The notes: generated by a model not told the origin, from the letters alone. Counted from the stretch's first letter, positions 1-9,914 are shown. The stretch is DNA of 64,000 nucleotides from Rhodobacteraceae bacterium S2214 (GCA_025141675.1 CP081161.1:124001-188000), one strand, 5' to 3'. Translations and numbers: made by a program.

Positions 1-88
1 ACCCCCCACCCTTGAGCATCAAAAAGGTGATGTCGGCTGTCAGTCGACTGCGCCCGTCCGTGCCAAGGATATCATTATCGTCGCTCAT
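1..88 (-). CDS. pufX: PufX-like reaction-centre-associated protein, N-terminal part only
   Basis: The first 29 residues of a protein directly follow pufM in the puf operon, starting at ATG 88 after an AAGGAGAAACGCA ribosome-binding region; the rest lies outside the window. The start reads MSDDNDILGTDGRSRLTADI and continues FLMLKGGG. A hydrophilic head followed by a MLKGGG-like entry to a membrane helix resembles PufX of Rhodobacter sphaeroides (MMKGAG at the same place). PufX opens the LH1 ring for quinone exchange. It does not resemble the start of the cytochrome PufC, which occupies this place in many other Roseobacter-group phototrophs. The identification rests on a short stretch and position, so it is probable rather than certain. 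Confidence 0.6.
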   Translation of the reverse strand, partial: MSDDNDILGTDGRSRLTADITFLMLKGGG

Positions 89-99
89 TGCGTTTCTCC

Positions 100-1026
100 T
101 TAATTCACAGGGGCAAAGCCGTGGACTTGCGCCCAGACAAACCAGTTTTCAACAACCGTGCCGGACAGCAGAATGCCGATCCCGCCAGTCAATGGCGTCA
201 GCACGGCGAACCACCAAGCCCAACGATGGATACCTTCCATCGTGGCGTTAAAGCCCATGGTCCAGCGCCAGAACAAAGCGGCCCTCTCAGACGCTGTTCC
301 GCGATCCACGATCTGTTCGATTTCGCGTTCCCCACCAAAACGGCTGACCGCAAGGATCGTCGCGCCGTGCATCGCAAACAGCAGGGCTGATCCGTACAAG
401 AACGCAATCGAAAGCGCGTGGAACGGATTGTAAAACAGGTTGCCGTGCGTGATGGAGAACAGGTTCGTCCAATCAAGGTGACTGAAGATGCCGTAAGGCA
501 CTGCCTCTGACCAACTGCCCATCATGATCGGCCGGATCAGGTTCAACACAAAGATCAACCACAAAAGGGCGGTAAAGGCCCAAGCAACGTGCATCCCCAT
601 GCCAAGGGCTGCGGCCCGATTGTACGTCCGGATCCACCATGTGCAGCAGCCGACGAGAAAGAAGAAGCTGGCGATCAGCCACCAACCGCCTTCGGCGAGG
701 GGCGCAAACCCGAGACCATATTCAGGACCGGGCGGTTCGAGTGAAAAGTAGAACAGGTCGCGGGCAAAGACACCGGGGTGGTAACCCGCCTGCGCCCAGA
801 AATTCATCCCGATGATGAAGAACCACGCCGCAAAAGATACGACCGCAACAAGCCCGTATGACCCAAGATGAACGGGACCCAATTGGGCATTTCCGAACCA
901 CCCAGCGATGGTGGAAAAGCCCGCACTTTTGGTCCGTTCTCTGTCGGTGGTTGCACCGCCAGAGACGCCCATTTCAGCAGGCCCTTGAACCTGAACTTGC
1001 GTGAAGATGTTCTGATACTCAGCCAT
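100..1026 (-). CDS. pufM: Photosynthetic reaction centre M subunit
   Basis: PufM is a 308-residue integral membrane protein that with PufL binds the special-pair bacteriochlorophylls, bacteriopheophytins, quinones and the non-haem iron. Expected ligands are visible: His183 in FSHLDW, His203 in NPFHAL, iron ligands His220 (AMHGA) and His267 (GIHRW), and Glu235 (GGERE). The start [10 protein letters not shown] at ATG 1026 was chosen because it is the conserved PufM start; it overlaps the end of pufL by 8 bases, the usual coupled arrangement. Length is normal for the family. A PufX-like gene follows 11 bases after its stop. Confidence 0.98.
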   Translation of the reverse strand: MAEYQNIFTQVQVQGPAEMGVSGGATTDRERTKSAGFSTIAGWFGNAQLGPVHLGSYGLVAVVSFAAWFFIIGMNFWAQAGYHPGVFARDLFYFSLEPPGPEYGLGFAPLAEGGWWLIASFFFLVGCCTWWIRTYNRAAALGMGMHVAWAFTALLWLIFVLNLIRPIMMGSWSEAVPYGIFSHLDWTNLFSITHGNLFYNPFHALSIAFLYGSALLFAMHGATILAVSRFGGEREIEQIVDRGTASERAALFWRWTMGFNATMEGIHRWAWWFAVLTPLTGGIGILLSGTVVENWFVWAQVHGFAPVN

Positions 1027-1867
1027 TGATGCCGCCCTCCAGATTGACCCACCACGGCAGGTCGACATACCAATACCACCAGTCAGCCCACACATCGAAC
1101 CAGACGGTGCCTGAAATCACGATGCAGACCGCCGACCAGAACCCAGCACTTAACGCGAGGAAAAGGCCAAGCCGGTGAATACCCAATGGCCCGATCGAAT
1201 AGCCGATCAGATCGCGGAAATAGGTGTCTTCGTGATCAGGTGATTTAATCACTGTGCCCTTCGGCGTGTTCACAGCGGACAAGACCAGCGATCCATGCAG
1301 CGCCAACGCCACAGCCGTGATCCAGAAGAACGAGATCGCAATCATGTGGGCCGGATTGTAGTGAAAGTTGCCGTAGGCGTAGCCCACGTTGTTCACCCAA
1401 TCAAGATGGCTGAAAATACCGTATGGGAACGCGTGCCCCCATGCGCCCAGCAACACCGGACGGATGACGACGAGTGTTACGTAGGCAAGGATTGCGACGC
1501 TAAATGCTAAAGGAACATGTATTCCCATGCCTAATTTGCGACAAATCTCAACTTCGCGCAACGCCCAGCTGCTAAAAGCGCCAACAGCGCAAATCGTAAT
1601 CAACTGCCACAAGCCGCCTTCCAATAGCGGTGCGGCACCCAAACCGTATTCAAGCGGCGGCGGGTTAATTGATATCAACCACGGGTTCCACGTCGGGCCT
1701 TGGCTGGCCCCGTAAAAAATCAAAATCGTCCCAAGGACAGCGAAAAAGAACGTGGTGACCCCAAAGAAGCCCACGTAAAACGGGCCAACCCAGAAGTCGA
1801 ACAGGTCCCCACCCAACAAGGTGCCGCCCTTGACGCGATACTTTCTCTCAAAACTGAGTTGCGCCAT
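1019..1867 (-). CDS. pufL: Photosynthetic reaction centre L subunit
   Basis: PufL is a 282-residue membrane protein, the second core subunit of the type II reaction centre. It shows the chlorophyll and iron ligands His154 (FSHLDW), His174 (NPAHM), His191 (ALHGS) and His231 (GIHRLG), and Glu213 in the DHEDTYF segment near the secondary quinone site. The conserved start [10 protein letters not shown] at ATG 1867 is used; in-frame codons upstream run into the pufA-pufL hairpin region and are not family-like. Translation is coupled to pufM through an 8-base overlap. Confidence 0.98.
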   Translation of the reverse strand: MAQLSFERKYRVKGGTLLGGDLFDFWVGPFYVGFFGVTTFFFAVLGTILIFYGASQGPTWNPWLISINPPPLEYGLGAAPLLEGGLWQLITICAVGAFSSWALREVEICRKLGMGIHVPLAFSVAILAYVTLVVIRPVLLGAWGHAFPYGIFSHLDWVNNVGYAYGNFHYNPAHMIAISFFWITAVALALHGSLVLSAVNTPKGTVIKSPDHEDTYFRDLIGYSIGPLGIHRLGLFLALSAGFWSAVCIVISGTVWFDVWADWWYWYVDLPWWVNLEGGING

Positions 1868-1885
1868 GTGTCTTACTCCATCCAT

Positions 1886-1915
1886 GACAGGCCGCGCGGC
1901 CACGCCGGGCCTGTC
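1886..1915 (-). promoter_or_regulatory. Intercistronic mRNA hairpin just upstream of pufL
   Basis: GACAGGCC (1886-1893) pairs with GGCCTGTC (1908-1915), a perfect 8-bp stem ending 18 bases before the pufL start. Hairpins in the pufA-pufL gap of Rhodobacter capsulatus slow 3'-5' decay of the pufBA segment, so that more LH1 than reaction-centre protein is made. The same role is inferred here from position. Confidence 0.6.
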
Positions 1916-1943
1916 CTGTCGCTCTCTTCATTGGTGTTTGCTA

Positions 1944-1968
1944 CGGGCGGGCAGATGTTGTCCGCCCG
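1944..1968 (-). promoter_or_regulatory. Intercistronic mRNA hairpin downstream of pufA
   Basis: CGGGCGG (1944-1950) pairs with CCGCCCG (1962-1968) around an 11-base loop, 27 bases after the pufA stop. On the coding (minus) strand an AAAAAA tract precedes the stem rather than a T tract following it. It is therefore more likely a stabilising or attenuating mRNA structure than a full terminator, consistent with the known segmental decay of puf mRNA. Confidence 0.55.
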
Positions 1969-1995
1969 CAGCTTTTTTGAAGGATCACGAGGCGC

Positions 1996-2160
1996 TTATT
2001 CAGCAGCTTCAACTGCGAATGCGCGCTCGAACCAATTTGTCTGGGGGTTGCTGAGCAGGACGAGATGAATCATCGCAGCTAGCAAGAATAGGAATACGCC
2101 CTGTGCCACGAACACGCGGCGCGGGTCGAATACCAACCAGATCTTATAGAACTGTGCCAT
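1996..2160 (-). CDS. pufA: Light-harvesting LH1 alpha polypeptide
   Basis: This 54-residue protein was translated directly from the sequence. It starts [20 protein letters not shown], has one hydrophobic helix (about residues 18-38), and carries the bacteriochlorophyll-ligating His32 in AAMIHLVL. The [11 protein letters not shown] start is typical of LH1 alpha chains. The start at ATG 2160 follows a GGAGAC ribosome-binding site. It lies 12 bases after pufB and is followed by the hairpin-rich gap before pufL. Confidence 0.97.
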   Translation of the reverse strand: MAQFYKIWLVFDPRRVFVAQGVFLFLLAAMIHLVLLSNPQTNWFERAFAVEAAE

Positions 2161-2172
2161 CGATAGGTCTCC

Positions 2173-2331
2173 TTAACCCCAAGCAAACCAAGGGAGCTTG
2201 ATGTACGTCAGAAAATGAGCGACGACCGCGACGATCGTGAAGATCGCGAAACCGCTCATATAGACTGAGTGCAGCTCCTGGGCCTGCTCGTCAGTGAGAC
2301 CTGTGAAAGACAGGTCAGATTTGTCAGCCAT
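2173..2331 (-). CDS. pufB: Light-harvesting LH1 beta polypeptide
   Basis: This 52-residue LH1 beta chain starts at [20 protein letters not shown]. It has the conserved [10 protein letters not shown] segment, His21, one membrane helix and the bacteriochlorophyll ligand His39 in [12 protein letters not shown]. The start at ATG 2331 fits the family; twelve in-frame codons further upstream lack similarity. It pairs with PufA around the reaction centre. Confidence 0.97.
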   Translation of the reverse strand: MADKSDLSFTGLTDEQAQELHSVYMSGFAIFTIVAVVAHFLTYIKLPWFAWG

Positions 2332-2387
2332 GTTTTGTCTCCAAATATTGGTTCTGACACCGCGCACCCCCCGCGGCTGGGTTACGA

Positions 2388-2404
2388 CAGGGGCTCATCC
2401 CCTG
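2388..2404 (-). promoter_or_regulatory. Short hairpin between pufQ and pufB
   Basis: CAGGGG (2388-2393) pairs with CCCCTG (2399-2404) across a 5-base loop, inside the 122-base pufQ-pufB gap. A structured gap here is expected because the pufQ part of the transcript decays faster than pufBA in Rhodobacter. The function is inferred from position only. Confidence 0.35.
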
Positions 2405-2453
2405 CCCTAATCCGCCGTACCGAGGGGGGACGACGAAACTATGCGCAGTGATC

Positions 2454-2678
2454 TCAGGCCGAGAAAATATGCGGCGTAATGATGCGGGCTTGGGTCCATG
2501 CCCGTGCGACTGGGCCTTTGTCCGGAAAGGCCATTTGACGCGCAGCGGTCAGCGTCCACGTCAAAGCCGACAGCGGCAATGTCGCCAGAAAGATGATGCC
2601 GAAATAGACGTAGTATTCACGCGTCGGCGGGGCCGTCTTTTCGCGCACCAGCGGCGCATCTGTGGTGAAATCGGTCAT
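2454..2678 (-). CDS. pufQ: PufQ protein, supports bacteriochlorophyll synthesis and assembly
   Basis: This 74-residue protein has one predicted membrane segment (about residues 24-46, [19 protein letters not shown]). PufQ is the short first product of the puf operon in Rhodobacter relatives and is thought to help carry or regulate bacteriochlorophyll intermediates. The ATG at 2678 overlaps the bchZ stop (ATGA), which links the bch and puf parts into one transcription unit. Length and position match the family; direct similarity is modest, as usual for PufQ. Confidence 0.88.
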   Translation of the reverse strand: MTDFTTDAPLVREKTAPPTREYYVYFGIIFLATLPLSALTWTLTAARQMAFPDKGPVARAWTQARIITPHIFSA

Positions 2679-4135
2679 GATCGTCCTCCCGTTGAAGTCT
2701 GCAATGTCTCGACAGTTTCCAGAACCACGCGGTCGGCCCCTGCATCGAGAGCGGCCCGTTCAGCCGCATCACGCAGCGTTTTCGCTGCGGAAATTCGTGT
2801 GAGTATTGGATGCGATGCTACGATCTGATCCAACTTGGCCTGCGCATCTGCATCCCAAGGAAAATCGCGCCGCAAAGGCGTCAAAGTGGCATCCGTTTCG
2901 TCCATATCCGTGGCCAGCGGCAGGATATGGAACAGGCTGTCAAACAGCCCATTACAGACCTCTTGCAACAGATACGTCGCACCGCTGTAGCCCATGAAAG
3001 GCGTCCCAGTATGTCGCCGGATCGCCGCGCCGGGAAAACTGGCAGGTATGAAATTCGGCGCAGGCCCAAAGCCCGCTTTCATTTCTGCCATATACATTTT
3101 TTCGTTGATCGACCCTAAAACAACCAAGGGCCGCTTTGTGTGGATCAGATTGCGGACTTCGTCGTTGTTGGTCTTCTTGCCGCGACAGCGTGACACTGCA
3201 AACGCACAGGGAAACCCAAGATCGCCTTCAAGATAATTGCGGATGCCACGCGTGTAAGTTTCGGACGCGACGATGCCGAATTCAGCAGTCGCAAAGAAAT
3301 CCTGCGTAACGGATCGCCACAAATCCCAGACGGGTTTGATCGTCGAATGCTTCTCACGCGCGATGAACGGTTCGGGGTCGAGGCCCGTAAGATCGCCCAA
3401 ACTGCGCAGAAACTTCGTCGTTGAATCGATACCAAACGGTGCTTGCAGATAGGGTTTGCCCAACACTTCACACAGCCCGCGCCCGAATTCGCGGTACATG
3501 CAGATGTTGACGTCCGCATTCACCAGATTGCGCATTTCAGCCAGATGCGCACCCAGCGGCATGACCATGTTGATCTCGGCGCCGATGCCTTTGACCAGAC
3601 GCCGTATCTCTGCCAAATCGGACGGCATATTGAATGTGCCATACATCGGCCCAAGGATATTCACGCGCGGCTTTGCGGCTTCGTCGCGCTTCTTTTCCGG
3701 CGGCATCCGACCCTTGGTCATGCCAAATTCCGTAAAGATCCACGTCATCGCACGATCCGCACATTCCCACTGATCTTCATCAATGGTGCGCGGCAAAAAC
3801 CGTTGGATATTTGTGCCTTGCGGGGTGACCCCACCACCGATCATTTCTGCAATTGATCCTGTCACGACGACGGCGGGCAAAGCGGGATCAAGCACATCCC
3901 AAGCGCGTTTCATCGCTTCTTCGGTGCCTTCGCCCATCTCGGTTTCGCCAAGACCCGTTACAACAATCGGCAATTCGTGCGGCGGCAGGCCGTCGGTGTA
4001 ATGCAAGACGGACGTCACAGGCAGATTTTCGCAGCCGACTGGGCCGTCGATTACCACTTGCAGGCCTTTGACGGCGCAAAATGCGTAAACAGCGCCCCAA
4101 TATCCGCCCGCGCGATCATGATCGGTGACAAGCAT
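2675..4135 (-). CDS. bchZ: Chlorophyllide a reductase subunit BchZ
   Basis: BchZ (486 residues) forms with BchY the catalytic NB-like component of chlorophyllide a reductase, which reduces ring B to give the bacteriochlorin ring. The N-terminus [20 protein letters not shown] and the Cys-containing [20 protein letters not shown] segment are characteristic of this nitrogenase-like family. The start at ATG 4135 shares a base with the bchY stop (TGATG), indicating coupled translation. Its stop overlaps the pufQ start by four bases. Confidence 0.97.
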   Translation of the reverse strand: MLVTDHDRAGGYWGAVYAFCAVKGLQVVIDGPVGCENLPVTSVLHYTDGLPPHELPIVVTGLGETEMGEGTEEAMKRAWDVLDPALPAVVVTGSIAEMIGGGVTPQGTNIQRFLPRTIDEDQWECADRAMTWIFTEFGMTKGRMPPEKKRDEAAKPRVNILGPMYGTFNMPSDLAEIRRLVKGIGAEINMVMPLGAHLAEMRNLVNADVNICMYREFGRGLCEVLGKPYLQAPFGIDSTTKFLRSLGDLTGLDPEPFIAREKHSTIKPVWDLWRSVTQDFFATAEFGIVASETYTRGIRNYLEGDLGFPCAFAVSRCRGKKTNNDEVRNLIHTKRPLVVLGSINEKMYMAEMKAGFGPAPNFIPASFPGAAIRRHTGTPFMGYSGATYLLQEVCNGLFDSLFHILPLATDMDETDATLTPLRRDFPWDADAQAKLDQIVASHPILTRISAAKTLRDAAERAALDAGADRVVLETVETLQTSTGGRS

Positions 4136-5718
4136 CAGATCATCTCCTGCGCTTTGGCGACGCGGGCTGCTTTGTCGATCTTCTTTTGATGTGCGGCACG
4201 GAAATCAGGGCGCAAATTCGGACTGCCTGACCAAACGCCAGCTGTGTCGCCCGCGCCGACACCTTCAAAGAACGCCTTCATCTTGTTCAATTTCTCTGCG
4301 CCGTTGATGGCCGCGTTGACCACTTGCGCAAGCGACCCTGCCCCGGCAGGCCCCATCAAAGGACGCGCGGAAATCAAGTTCGTGAAGTAAAGCGACGGAA
4401 TGGCGCGTTCTTTGGCGTGCTGGACGACAGGCGTTGTACCAATCGCAAGGTCGGGTTTAATCGCATCAACTGCAGCCAGATCATCCTCGAGCGACGCACG
4501 GAATTTCACGGTGACACCTTTGGCTTCAAGCCATGCTGCGTCATCAGCAGACCAAGGTGTTTTCGGGCAGGCCGTGCCGACATATGGCACTTGCGCGCCG
4601 CTTTCGATTAGCAGGCGGGCCACCAACAGTTCGGACCCTTCGTAACCGGACAGCGTGATTGTTCCGTTGATCTGGGCACCAGCCAATGCGCCTTTGATTG
4701 CAGGCAAAAACGCGTTCTGCGCGGTTGCGATTTGATCCGGTTTGATATTAAACGCGTCACCAATCCCCGCGAGCCACGCTGCCGTCCCGTCATGGCCGAC
4801 AGGTGCGGACCCAACAATCGGGCGACCTGCCGCCTGAAATTCGCGGATCGACGCGGTGTAAAACGGATGGATCGCGGCAACTGCGCCGCAATCAAGTGCC
4901 GCATATAATTCACGCCATTCGCGTGTCGGCACGGTTGGACCAGCCGCAAGGCCCATCGGGGCCAACATCGCCCCAATCATCATAGGGTCCGCAGGGAACA
5001 TTTCACCTAACAGGGCGACGGTCGGCCGATCAGATTTTCCGCCAACGGGCGCTTGGACCGGTCCTGCGCTAATTTCTTCACGTGCGTAGCTAAGCATGGC
5101 CCCAGCGAGGACATCTTTCGCTTCGGCGTGTGTGGGAATGCCGAAACCCGGCACATCAATGCCAACAATCCTGACGCCGTTGATTTCCTTAGGCAAAAGC
5201 CGCAATGGCACGCCAGACGCGGTTGGCACACATAGGTTCGTCACAACAATCGCGTCGTATTTGTCGGGATCGGCCATGTCGTGGACGCTGGCGCGAATGT
5301 CTTCGAACAACTTGCCCGTCACCAGTGTTTCCGAATTGAACGGTACATAACCCACGGACCGTCGCGCGCCATAAAAATGGGACACGAACGTCAGCCCATA
5401 AACGCAACACGCCGACCCGCTCAGCACTGTCGCCACACGTTTCATTCGCAGCCCAACGCGCAACGACCCAAAGGCAGGACACATGGATTGCGGTTGATCA
5501 TGGGGGCCTTGCGGGTAGTCGCGGGCGAATTGGTCCAGCAATTCGGATTGACCGGCAGCGACTGCGGCAGCTTTCATCGTTGTAGCGCCAGCAGTGCATC
5601 CGCCTTGAAGGGCTGTGGTTTCATCGACGTTTGGCCGCCCGTCGTCAGCCGTGATCTGCACGTTTCCGGCGGCGTCATAGCCCACGTCATAACCTTGGAT
5701 GTCTGTATCAGCTGTCAT
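4135..5718 (-). CDS. bchY: Chlorophyllide a reductase subunit BchY
   Basis: BchY is the partner of BchZ in the heterotetrameric catalytic component of chlorophyllide a reductase. The family-like core begins around [20 protein letters not shown] and continues through [20 protein letters not shown], with cysteines suitable for iron-sulfur ligation. The start is uncertain. ATG 5718 (527 residues, [10 protein letters not shown]) is preferred here, but ATG 5760 would add 14 residues (541 in all), and neither has a clear ribosome-binding site. Both lie inside a small ORF that fills the bchX-bchY gap, so translation may be coupled to it. Confidence 0.95.
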   Translation of the reverse strand: MTADTDIQGYDVGYDAAGNVQITADDGRPNVDETTALQGGCTAGATTMKAAAVAAGQSELLDQFARDYPQGPHDQPQSMCPAFGSLRVGLRMKRVATVLSGSACCVYGLTFVSHFYGARRSVGYVPFNSETLVTGKLFEDIRASVHDMADPDKYDAIVVTNLCVPTASGVPLRLLPKEINGVRIVGIDVPGFGIPTHAEAKDVLAGAMLSYAREEISAGPVQAPVGGKSDRPTVALLGEMFPADPMMIGAMLAPMGLAAGPTVPTREWRELYAALDCGAVAAIHPFYTASIREFQAAGRPIVGSAPVGHDGTAAWLAGIGDAFNIKPDQIATAQNAFLPAIKGALAGAQINGTITLSGYEGSELLVARLLIESGAQVPYVGTACPKTPWSADDAAWLEAKGVTVKFRASLEDDLAAVDAIKPDLAIGTTPVVQHAKERAIPSLYFTNLISARPLMGPAGAGSLAQVVNAAINGAEKLNKMKAFFEGVGAGDTAGVWSGSPNLRPDFRAAHQKKIDKAARVAKAQEMI

Positions 5719-5854
5719 GGGCACGCTGTGTTTCTGGCCGATTTTCGGTTTCGCGATCATCTTGCTGCAGACGCGTCGCGATTTCAGGCATGGCTTGCAG
5801 CAACAACGCGTAGATGTTTGAGATATCTACATTTTCAGACTCAGACTTCATCAT
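5708..5854 (-). CDS. Possible 48-residue protein between bchX and bchY
   Basis: Reading [20 protein letters not shown] from ATG 5854 gives a 48-residue ORF ending in TGA at 5708. It starts inside the last codons of bchX and ends inside the first codons of bchY, if BchY starts at 5718. A strong GGAGG lies six bases before the ATG, better than anything near the bchY starts. The product is acidic and helical-looking, with no signal peptide or membrane segment. I do not recognise it. It may be a genuine small subunit or regulator, or a leader ORF that delivers ribosomes to bchY. Confidence 0.45.
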   Translation of the reverse strand: MMKSESENVDISNIYALLLQAMPEIATRLQQDDRETENRPETQRAHDS

Positions 5855-6842
5855 AGATGACCTCCAAGCTTTCTTTGGGTTTTGCGTTTTTACCGCGCAT
5901 ATCGACGTCAGTTGCTGGGATCAGTTGGTAATCCGCGCCGGTATCTTTGGCGTCGAAAAGGCCCAACAAACCGTCTTGATCCAGCGGCGTTGGCCGGACG
6001 GGCGGGGCTACGCCAACGGCCTCTGCCAGTCCTTCAAACATTTCACCCCATTGGCTTTGTTTGGTGCCAACGATTTGATAATTTGCTGATTTTTTACGAA
6101 GATCGTCGTCCTGCGGGATCGCCGCAAGAACGGGAATATCTACGGCTTTGGCAAATGCTTGCGCTTCGCCTGTTCCATCGTCCTTGTTAATAACAAGACC
6201 GGCAACCCCAACGTTACCTCCAAGCTTGCGGAAGTATTCGACTGCCGAACAGACATTGTTAGCAACATATAGCGATTGTAAATCATTAGAGCCTACAAGA
6301 ATAACTTTCTGCGCCATATCGCGCGCAATCGGCAGACCGAAGCCGCCGCAAACAACGTCGCCCAGAAAATCGAGCAACACATAATCAAAGTCCCAATCGT
6401 GGAACCCCAGTTTTTCCAGCAGTTCGAACCCGTGGATGATCCCGCGACCACCACAACCGCGCCCGACTTCGGGCCCACCCAGTTCCATTGCAAAAACGCC
6501 ACCGCGTTTGAAACAGACATCCCCGATCTTGACCTCTTCCCCCGCGATCTTCTTTTTCGCAGAGGTTTCGATGATCGTGGGGCAAGCTTTACCGCCGAAA
6601 AGCAGACTGGTCGTATCTGACTTGGGGTCACACCCGATCAGCAGCACGCGCTTGCCCATTTCAGCCATCATGTGTGACAGGTTCGCGAGCGTGAACGATT
6701 TGCCGATCCCGCCTTTGCCGTAGATTGCGATGATCTGCGTTTTTGAGGTTGGTTCGCCCTGCGGTACTTCCAACGACGGCTCCGCCGCTTCATCACGGAG
6801 CGCTTGGTCGTAGTCCTTCAGGTTCGGGATTTCATCCTTCAT
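5841..6842 (-). CDS. bchX: Chlorophyllide a reductase iron protein BchX
   Basis: BchX (333 residues) is the NifH-like ATP-dependent electron donor to BchY/BchZ. The P-loop [11 protein letters not shown] is at about residues 41-51. The iron-protein cysteines that bind the shared 4Fe-4S cluster appear in GRGCGGRGI and [13 protein letters not shown] 6842 overlaps the bchC stop (ATGA), which supports this start over an in-frame ATG eleven codons upstream. Confidence 0.97.
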   Translation of the reverse strand: MKDEIPNLKDYDQALRDEAAEPSLEVPQGEPTSKTQIIAIYGKGGIGKSFTLANLSHMMAEMGKRVLLIGCDPKSDTTSLLFGGKACPTIIETSAKKKIAGEEVKIGDVCFKRGGVFAMELGGPEVGRGCGGRGIIHGFELLEKLGFHDWDFDYVLLDFLGDVVCGGFGLPIARDMAQKVILVGSNDLQSLYVANNVCSAVEYFRKLGGNVGVAGLVINKDDGTGEAQAFAKAVDIPVLAAIPQDDDLRKKSANYQIVGTKQSQWGEMFEGLAEAVGVAPPVRPTPLDQDGLLGLFDAKDTGADYQLIPATDVDMRGKNAKPKESLEVIYDEV

Positions 6843-7777
6843 GCAGCGCTCCAATTCAAAATCATCTTCAGGCATGCGGGGTCCGTGAACGCCGTCGTGT
6901 AAGCGTCCGGCGCATTGGCAGCCGTGTCGGTGTGCGTGATCAGGTCATCAAGACGCAACGTCCCGCTTTCGACCAAAGCCTTCGTCGCGGCCATGTCGTC
7001 AGCGACCCATTCTGACGCGATCCGCAAACGCGCCTCTTTCATAAAGGCAGGCGGAAACGCAAAACTGATCGGGGCCGTATAGAAACCCGCCAGAACAATC
7101 TCACCGCCCTTCGCGATACGACCCATCAGGTCATTCAACAGGCTGGCATCACCGGAGGCATCGTAGATCGACCGGTAGTCGCGGCGCGCGTCATCTTCGG
7201 GGCGCACAACATCGTACCTATCCGCCCCATGCATGCGGGCCGGATCAATTTCCCAAACTATCGGGGCAGGCGCACCGGCGGCAACCGTCAAACGGGCCAA
7301 GAGCCGCCCCAAGACACCGTGCCCGACAATCAGGTCAGGAACGGCCTTTCCGTCACCAGCCATGGCATGTCGCGCAGTCGCGGCAAGCGCTAGCAACGCG
7401 CCAGCAGCCCCCAGACCGCGATCAATCCGCGTTACACGATCCGCATCGGTGACAAGCGTCGCCGCGGCAGCGCCAAACAGACCAAACGCACCTTCGTAAC
7501 AACTGGCACCCGGCACAAACACATGTTCGCCCACCCGAAAACCGGAATCGCGACCCGCCTCGACGACCTCACCAGCCGCTTCGTAGCCCGGGATCAACGG
7601 GTACCCCATGCCCGGAAACGGCGGCATGTCACCTGACCAAAACAGTTTTTCAGTACCGGTAGAGATGCCAGAATGGCGTACGGCGACAACAATATCGGTC
7701 GCAGTTGGCGGCGTCATACCCACGACATCAAGATCAAGCTTGCCCGGTGCGTTTAAGATAACCGCCTGCGTTTCCAA
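6839..7777 (-). CDS. bchC: Bacteriochlorophyllide a dehydrogenase BchC
   Basis: BchC (312 residues) oxidises the 3-hydroxyethyl group of the bacteriochlorophyllide to acetyl, late in bacteriochlorophyll a synthesis. It belongs to the medium-chain, alcohol-dehydrogenase-like fold; the region [23 protein letters not shown] is typical, while the structural zinc lobe is absent, as in other BchC proteins. It is the first gene of the bchCXYZ-puf chain and follows a promoter region with tandem PpsR-type palindromes. Confidence 0.95.
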   Translation of the reverse strand: METQAVILNAPGKLDLDVVGMTPPTATDIVVAVRHSGISTGTEKLFWSGDMPPFPGMGYPLIPGYEAAGEVVEAGRDSGFRVGEHVFVPGASCYEGAFGLFGAAAATLVTDADRVTRIDRGLGAAGALLALAATARHAMAGDGKAVPDLIVGHGVLGRLLARLTVAAGAPAPIVWEIDPARMHGADRYDVVRPEDDARRDYRSIYDASGDASLLNDLMGRIAKGGEIVLAGFYTAPISFAFPPAFMKEARLRIASEWVADDMAATKALVESGTLRLDDLITHTDTAANAPDAYTTAFTDPACLKMILNWSAA

Positions 7778-7828
7778 CTATTTCTCCCCGTCGCGGTGCG
7801 TGAATCACGATGCGACATTTTGTCTTTG

Positions 7829-7897
7829 TGTCAGTTTAGCCTGACACATCACTATGTCAATCATTATGGACATCGCTTGTGTCAGGCTGGCTTTACA
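7829..7897 (-). promoter_or_regulatory. Three tandem PpsR/CrtJ-type operators upstream of bchC
   Basis: Three matches to TGT-N12-ACA lie at 7829-7846 (TGTCAGTTTAGCCTGACA), 7855-7872 (TGTCAATCATTATGGACA) and 7880-7897 (TGTCAGGCTGGCTTTACA), separated by 8 and 7 bases. Tandem palindromes about 8 bases apart are the known PpsR/CrtJ target that represses bch and crt genes in oxygen or light. The third site overlaps the crtF stop codon. PpsR itself is not in this window. Confidence 0.85.
7833..7860 (-). promoter_or_regulatory. Probable sigma-70 type promoter of bchC
   Basis: On the minus strand TTGACA (7860-7855) is followed after 16 bases by TAAACT (7838-7833). The -35 box overlaps the second PpsR palindrome and the -10 box the first, the layout known for the Rhodobacter bchC promoter. 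The call rests on motif match and placement; no start site is known. Confidence 0.6.
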
Positions 7898-9024
7898 GCG
7901 ACGACAGCGGACGTGATGAAAGGACGCTTCGCACGGGGGATTTGGACATCTGTGAAACCTGCATCGGATAGTAACGCTGCGATTTCGGCAGACGACCGCG
8001 CGCGTCCTGTCCGCATCGCCATGCAATACAGCGCGAAATAGGCGTCTCCGGCCTTTTCCGGCTGTACCCCGCCCGTCATCGGTTCAGAAATCAGGAGCCG
8101 TCCTGCTGCCGGTAACGCCGCAAAAACCGCGCGTAAAAGCCGCCGAACTGTGTCGTCGTCGTGATCGTAAAGCACCCGCACCAGACTGATCATGTCGGCA
8201 TCATCGGGCAAAGGATCGTCGCGAAATGACCCTGAAACGATGCGCGTGCGACCGGTCAAACCAAGCTTATCGAATCGATCCTGCGCAAAAGGCGCAACGG
8301 CAGGCAGGTCAAACAGCGTCAGGTTCATATCGCCATAGCGCGCGCCGACAGCCGACAAAAACGCGCCCGTTCCACCGCCAACATCCATCAAACGGCGCAC
8401 CCCGTTAAGCGGAACAATGTCTAATGTGTCGGCGGCGACCAACGACTGGCTATCAGCCATCAATTCCGAATAGCGCGCGGTGACTGACGCATCCGTCGCA
8501 CCATCTGCGCCGAACACGTAAGGCCAAAATGCGGCTAGTTCTGTTTCGGTTTCACCGCGAAAAAACGCAACTGGATCAGATAAATCACGGTAAAGGACAT
8601 CATGATGGGCGATCATCCCCTGTAGACCAGGCACCCCAGCAAGCGCTGCCCCCCTGCTCGTCAAACCGATCAAGCCGTCGCGTCGTACCTTGACCAGCTT
8701 TAGCGCAGCAGCGCCGTTGATTAGGACAATCATCCGTTCAATCGGAACGTTGCAAGCACATGCCAGCGCATCGGCTGGCATTGGTTGTTCAAGCAGCAAA
8801 TCAGGCAATTGAAATTTTACGACGGCCTGCAAAATCTGCGCATGACAAAACCCCGCGACGATATCAAACATCGCCTCGCCTTCGCGCCGCACCAACCGCC
8901 GCGTCAGCGGGAAACGCGCCGCCCATGTCTGGAATTTCGGGTTCGCCAGAAGACGCAACCAGCGGCTGGTCTTAGGTCCGCTCTGCGTGGTCACTTTATC
9001 GGCTGGAAATGCGGTGTCCGCCAT
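7882..9024 (-). CDS. crtF: Demethylspheroidene/hydroxyneurosporene O-methyltransferase CrtF
   Basis: CrtF (380 residues) transfers a methyl group from S-adenosylmethionine to the 1-hydroxyl of demethylspheroidene-type carotenoids. The O-methyltransferase SAM motif LMDVGGGTGAFLSAV is central, and the C-terminal PMTGG and YCMAMRTGRARS segments are typical. The start MADTAFPADK at ATG 9024 overlaps the crtE stop (TAATG), showing coupling. Its 3' end carries the third PpsR palindrome of the bchC promoter. Confidence 0.94.
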   Translation of the reverse strand: MADTAFPADKVTTQSGPKTSRWLRLLANPKFQTWAARFPLTRRLVRREGEAMFDIVAGFCHAQILQAVVKFQLPDLLLEQPMPADALACACNVPIERMIVLINGAAALKLVKVRRDGLIGLTSRGAALAGVPGLQGMIAHHDVLYRDLSDPVAFFRGETETELAAFWPYVFGADGATDASVTARYSELMADSQSLVAADTLDIVPLNGVRRLMDVGGGTGAFLSAVGARYGDMNLTLFDLPAVAPFAQDRFDKLGLTGRTRIVSGSFRDDPLPDDADMISLVRVLYDHDDDTVRRLLRAVFAALPAAGRLLISEPMTGGVQPEKAGDAYFALYCMAMRTGRARSSAEIAALLSDAGFTDVQIPRAKRPFITSAVVAVKPA

Positions 9025-9902
9025 TATTCGCCCGCAACACGCGGACGTCGTGCATCTGCAGGAACCAATCGATCCGCATAAGCGCGCACCATTTGAGCCA
9101 AGGCGGCTTCCCCCGGACAAGCGGGAATAGACGAAATTGCCCCGCCCAAAATGTTATCGAACCGTTGGATCGCACCTTGCACGCCGTAAACAGCAACAGC
9201 ATTTGGACGCCCATGCAGATCATCCTGACCTGCGGGCTTGCCCAGCGTTGCCTCGTCACACAAGGCGTCCCGCAAATCGTCGGCGACCTGAAACGCCTCG
9301 CCGATACGCGCACCCAATTCTTCCCATGGTCCCGGTTCTTGTCCAGCGGCCACCGCCCCCATCTGCGTCGCCGCAATGAACAATGCACCTGTTTTTGCTT
9401 GGTGATAGGCGGAAAGATCAATCGTCGCTTCGCTTTCCCATCCCTGCCCCGCACAAATCCCAAAGGGCATTCCCGTTCGGGTGCCCAAGATATCGATCAG
9501 GCCTAAGGTGCGCTGTGGCACATCGCCTGCAGCGCGGGCCAAAATCTGAAACCCCATGACAATCAAACTATCGCCCGCCAAAACCGCTAGCGGTTCGGAA
9601 AACGCTTTGTGCAGTGCGGGTTTACCGCGCCGCATGTCCGCATCATCGAAGCAAGGCAGATCGTCGTGCACGAGGCTGGCGCAATGTATAAGTTCAAGCG
9701 CCACGCCAGCGGCATTTGTTAGCGCAGGCCTGTCGTCTCCACAGGCTAAAGCAACCGACGTCAGGATCGTTGGTCGAATGCGCGCACCACCCGGCGTGAC
9801 CGCATAGTTCAGCGCAGCGGACAATTTGGCGGGCGCGACCCCGCCCTGCCCCGACCGAATAGCGTCTGCCATCGTCGCGTCGATCCGTTCCGCTATCTTC
9901 AT
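9024..9902 (-). CDS. crtE: Geranylgeranyl diphosphate synthase CrtE
   Basis: CrtE (292 residues) condenses isopentenyl diphosphate to geranylgeranyl diphosphate for carotenoids and the bacteriochlorophyll tail. Both aspartate-rich motifs are present: DDLPCFDDADMRRGKPALH and, later, DDLRDALCDEATLGKP. ATG 9902 is preceded by GAGG at good spacing; a GTG six codons upstream overlaps the operator and is less likely. A second prenyl synthase at 45.5 kb is the probable housekeeping IspA. Confidence 0.93.
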   Translation of the reverse strand: MKIAERIDATMADAIRSGQGGVAPAKLSAALNYAVTPGGARIRPTILTSVALACGDDRPALTNAAGVALELIHCASLVHDDLPCFDDADMRRGKPALHKAFSEPLAVLAGDSLIVMGFQILARAAGDVPQRTLGLIDILGTRTGMPFGICAGQGWESEATIDLSAYHQAKTGALFIAATQMGAVAAGQEPGPWEELGARIGEAFQVADDLRDALCDEATLGKPAGQDDLHGRPNAVAVYGVQGAIQRFDNILGGAISSIPACPGEAALAQMVRAYADRLVPADARRPRVAGE

Positions 9903-9914
9903 GATACCCTCGTG

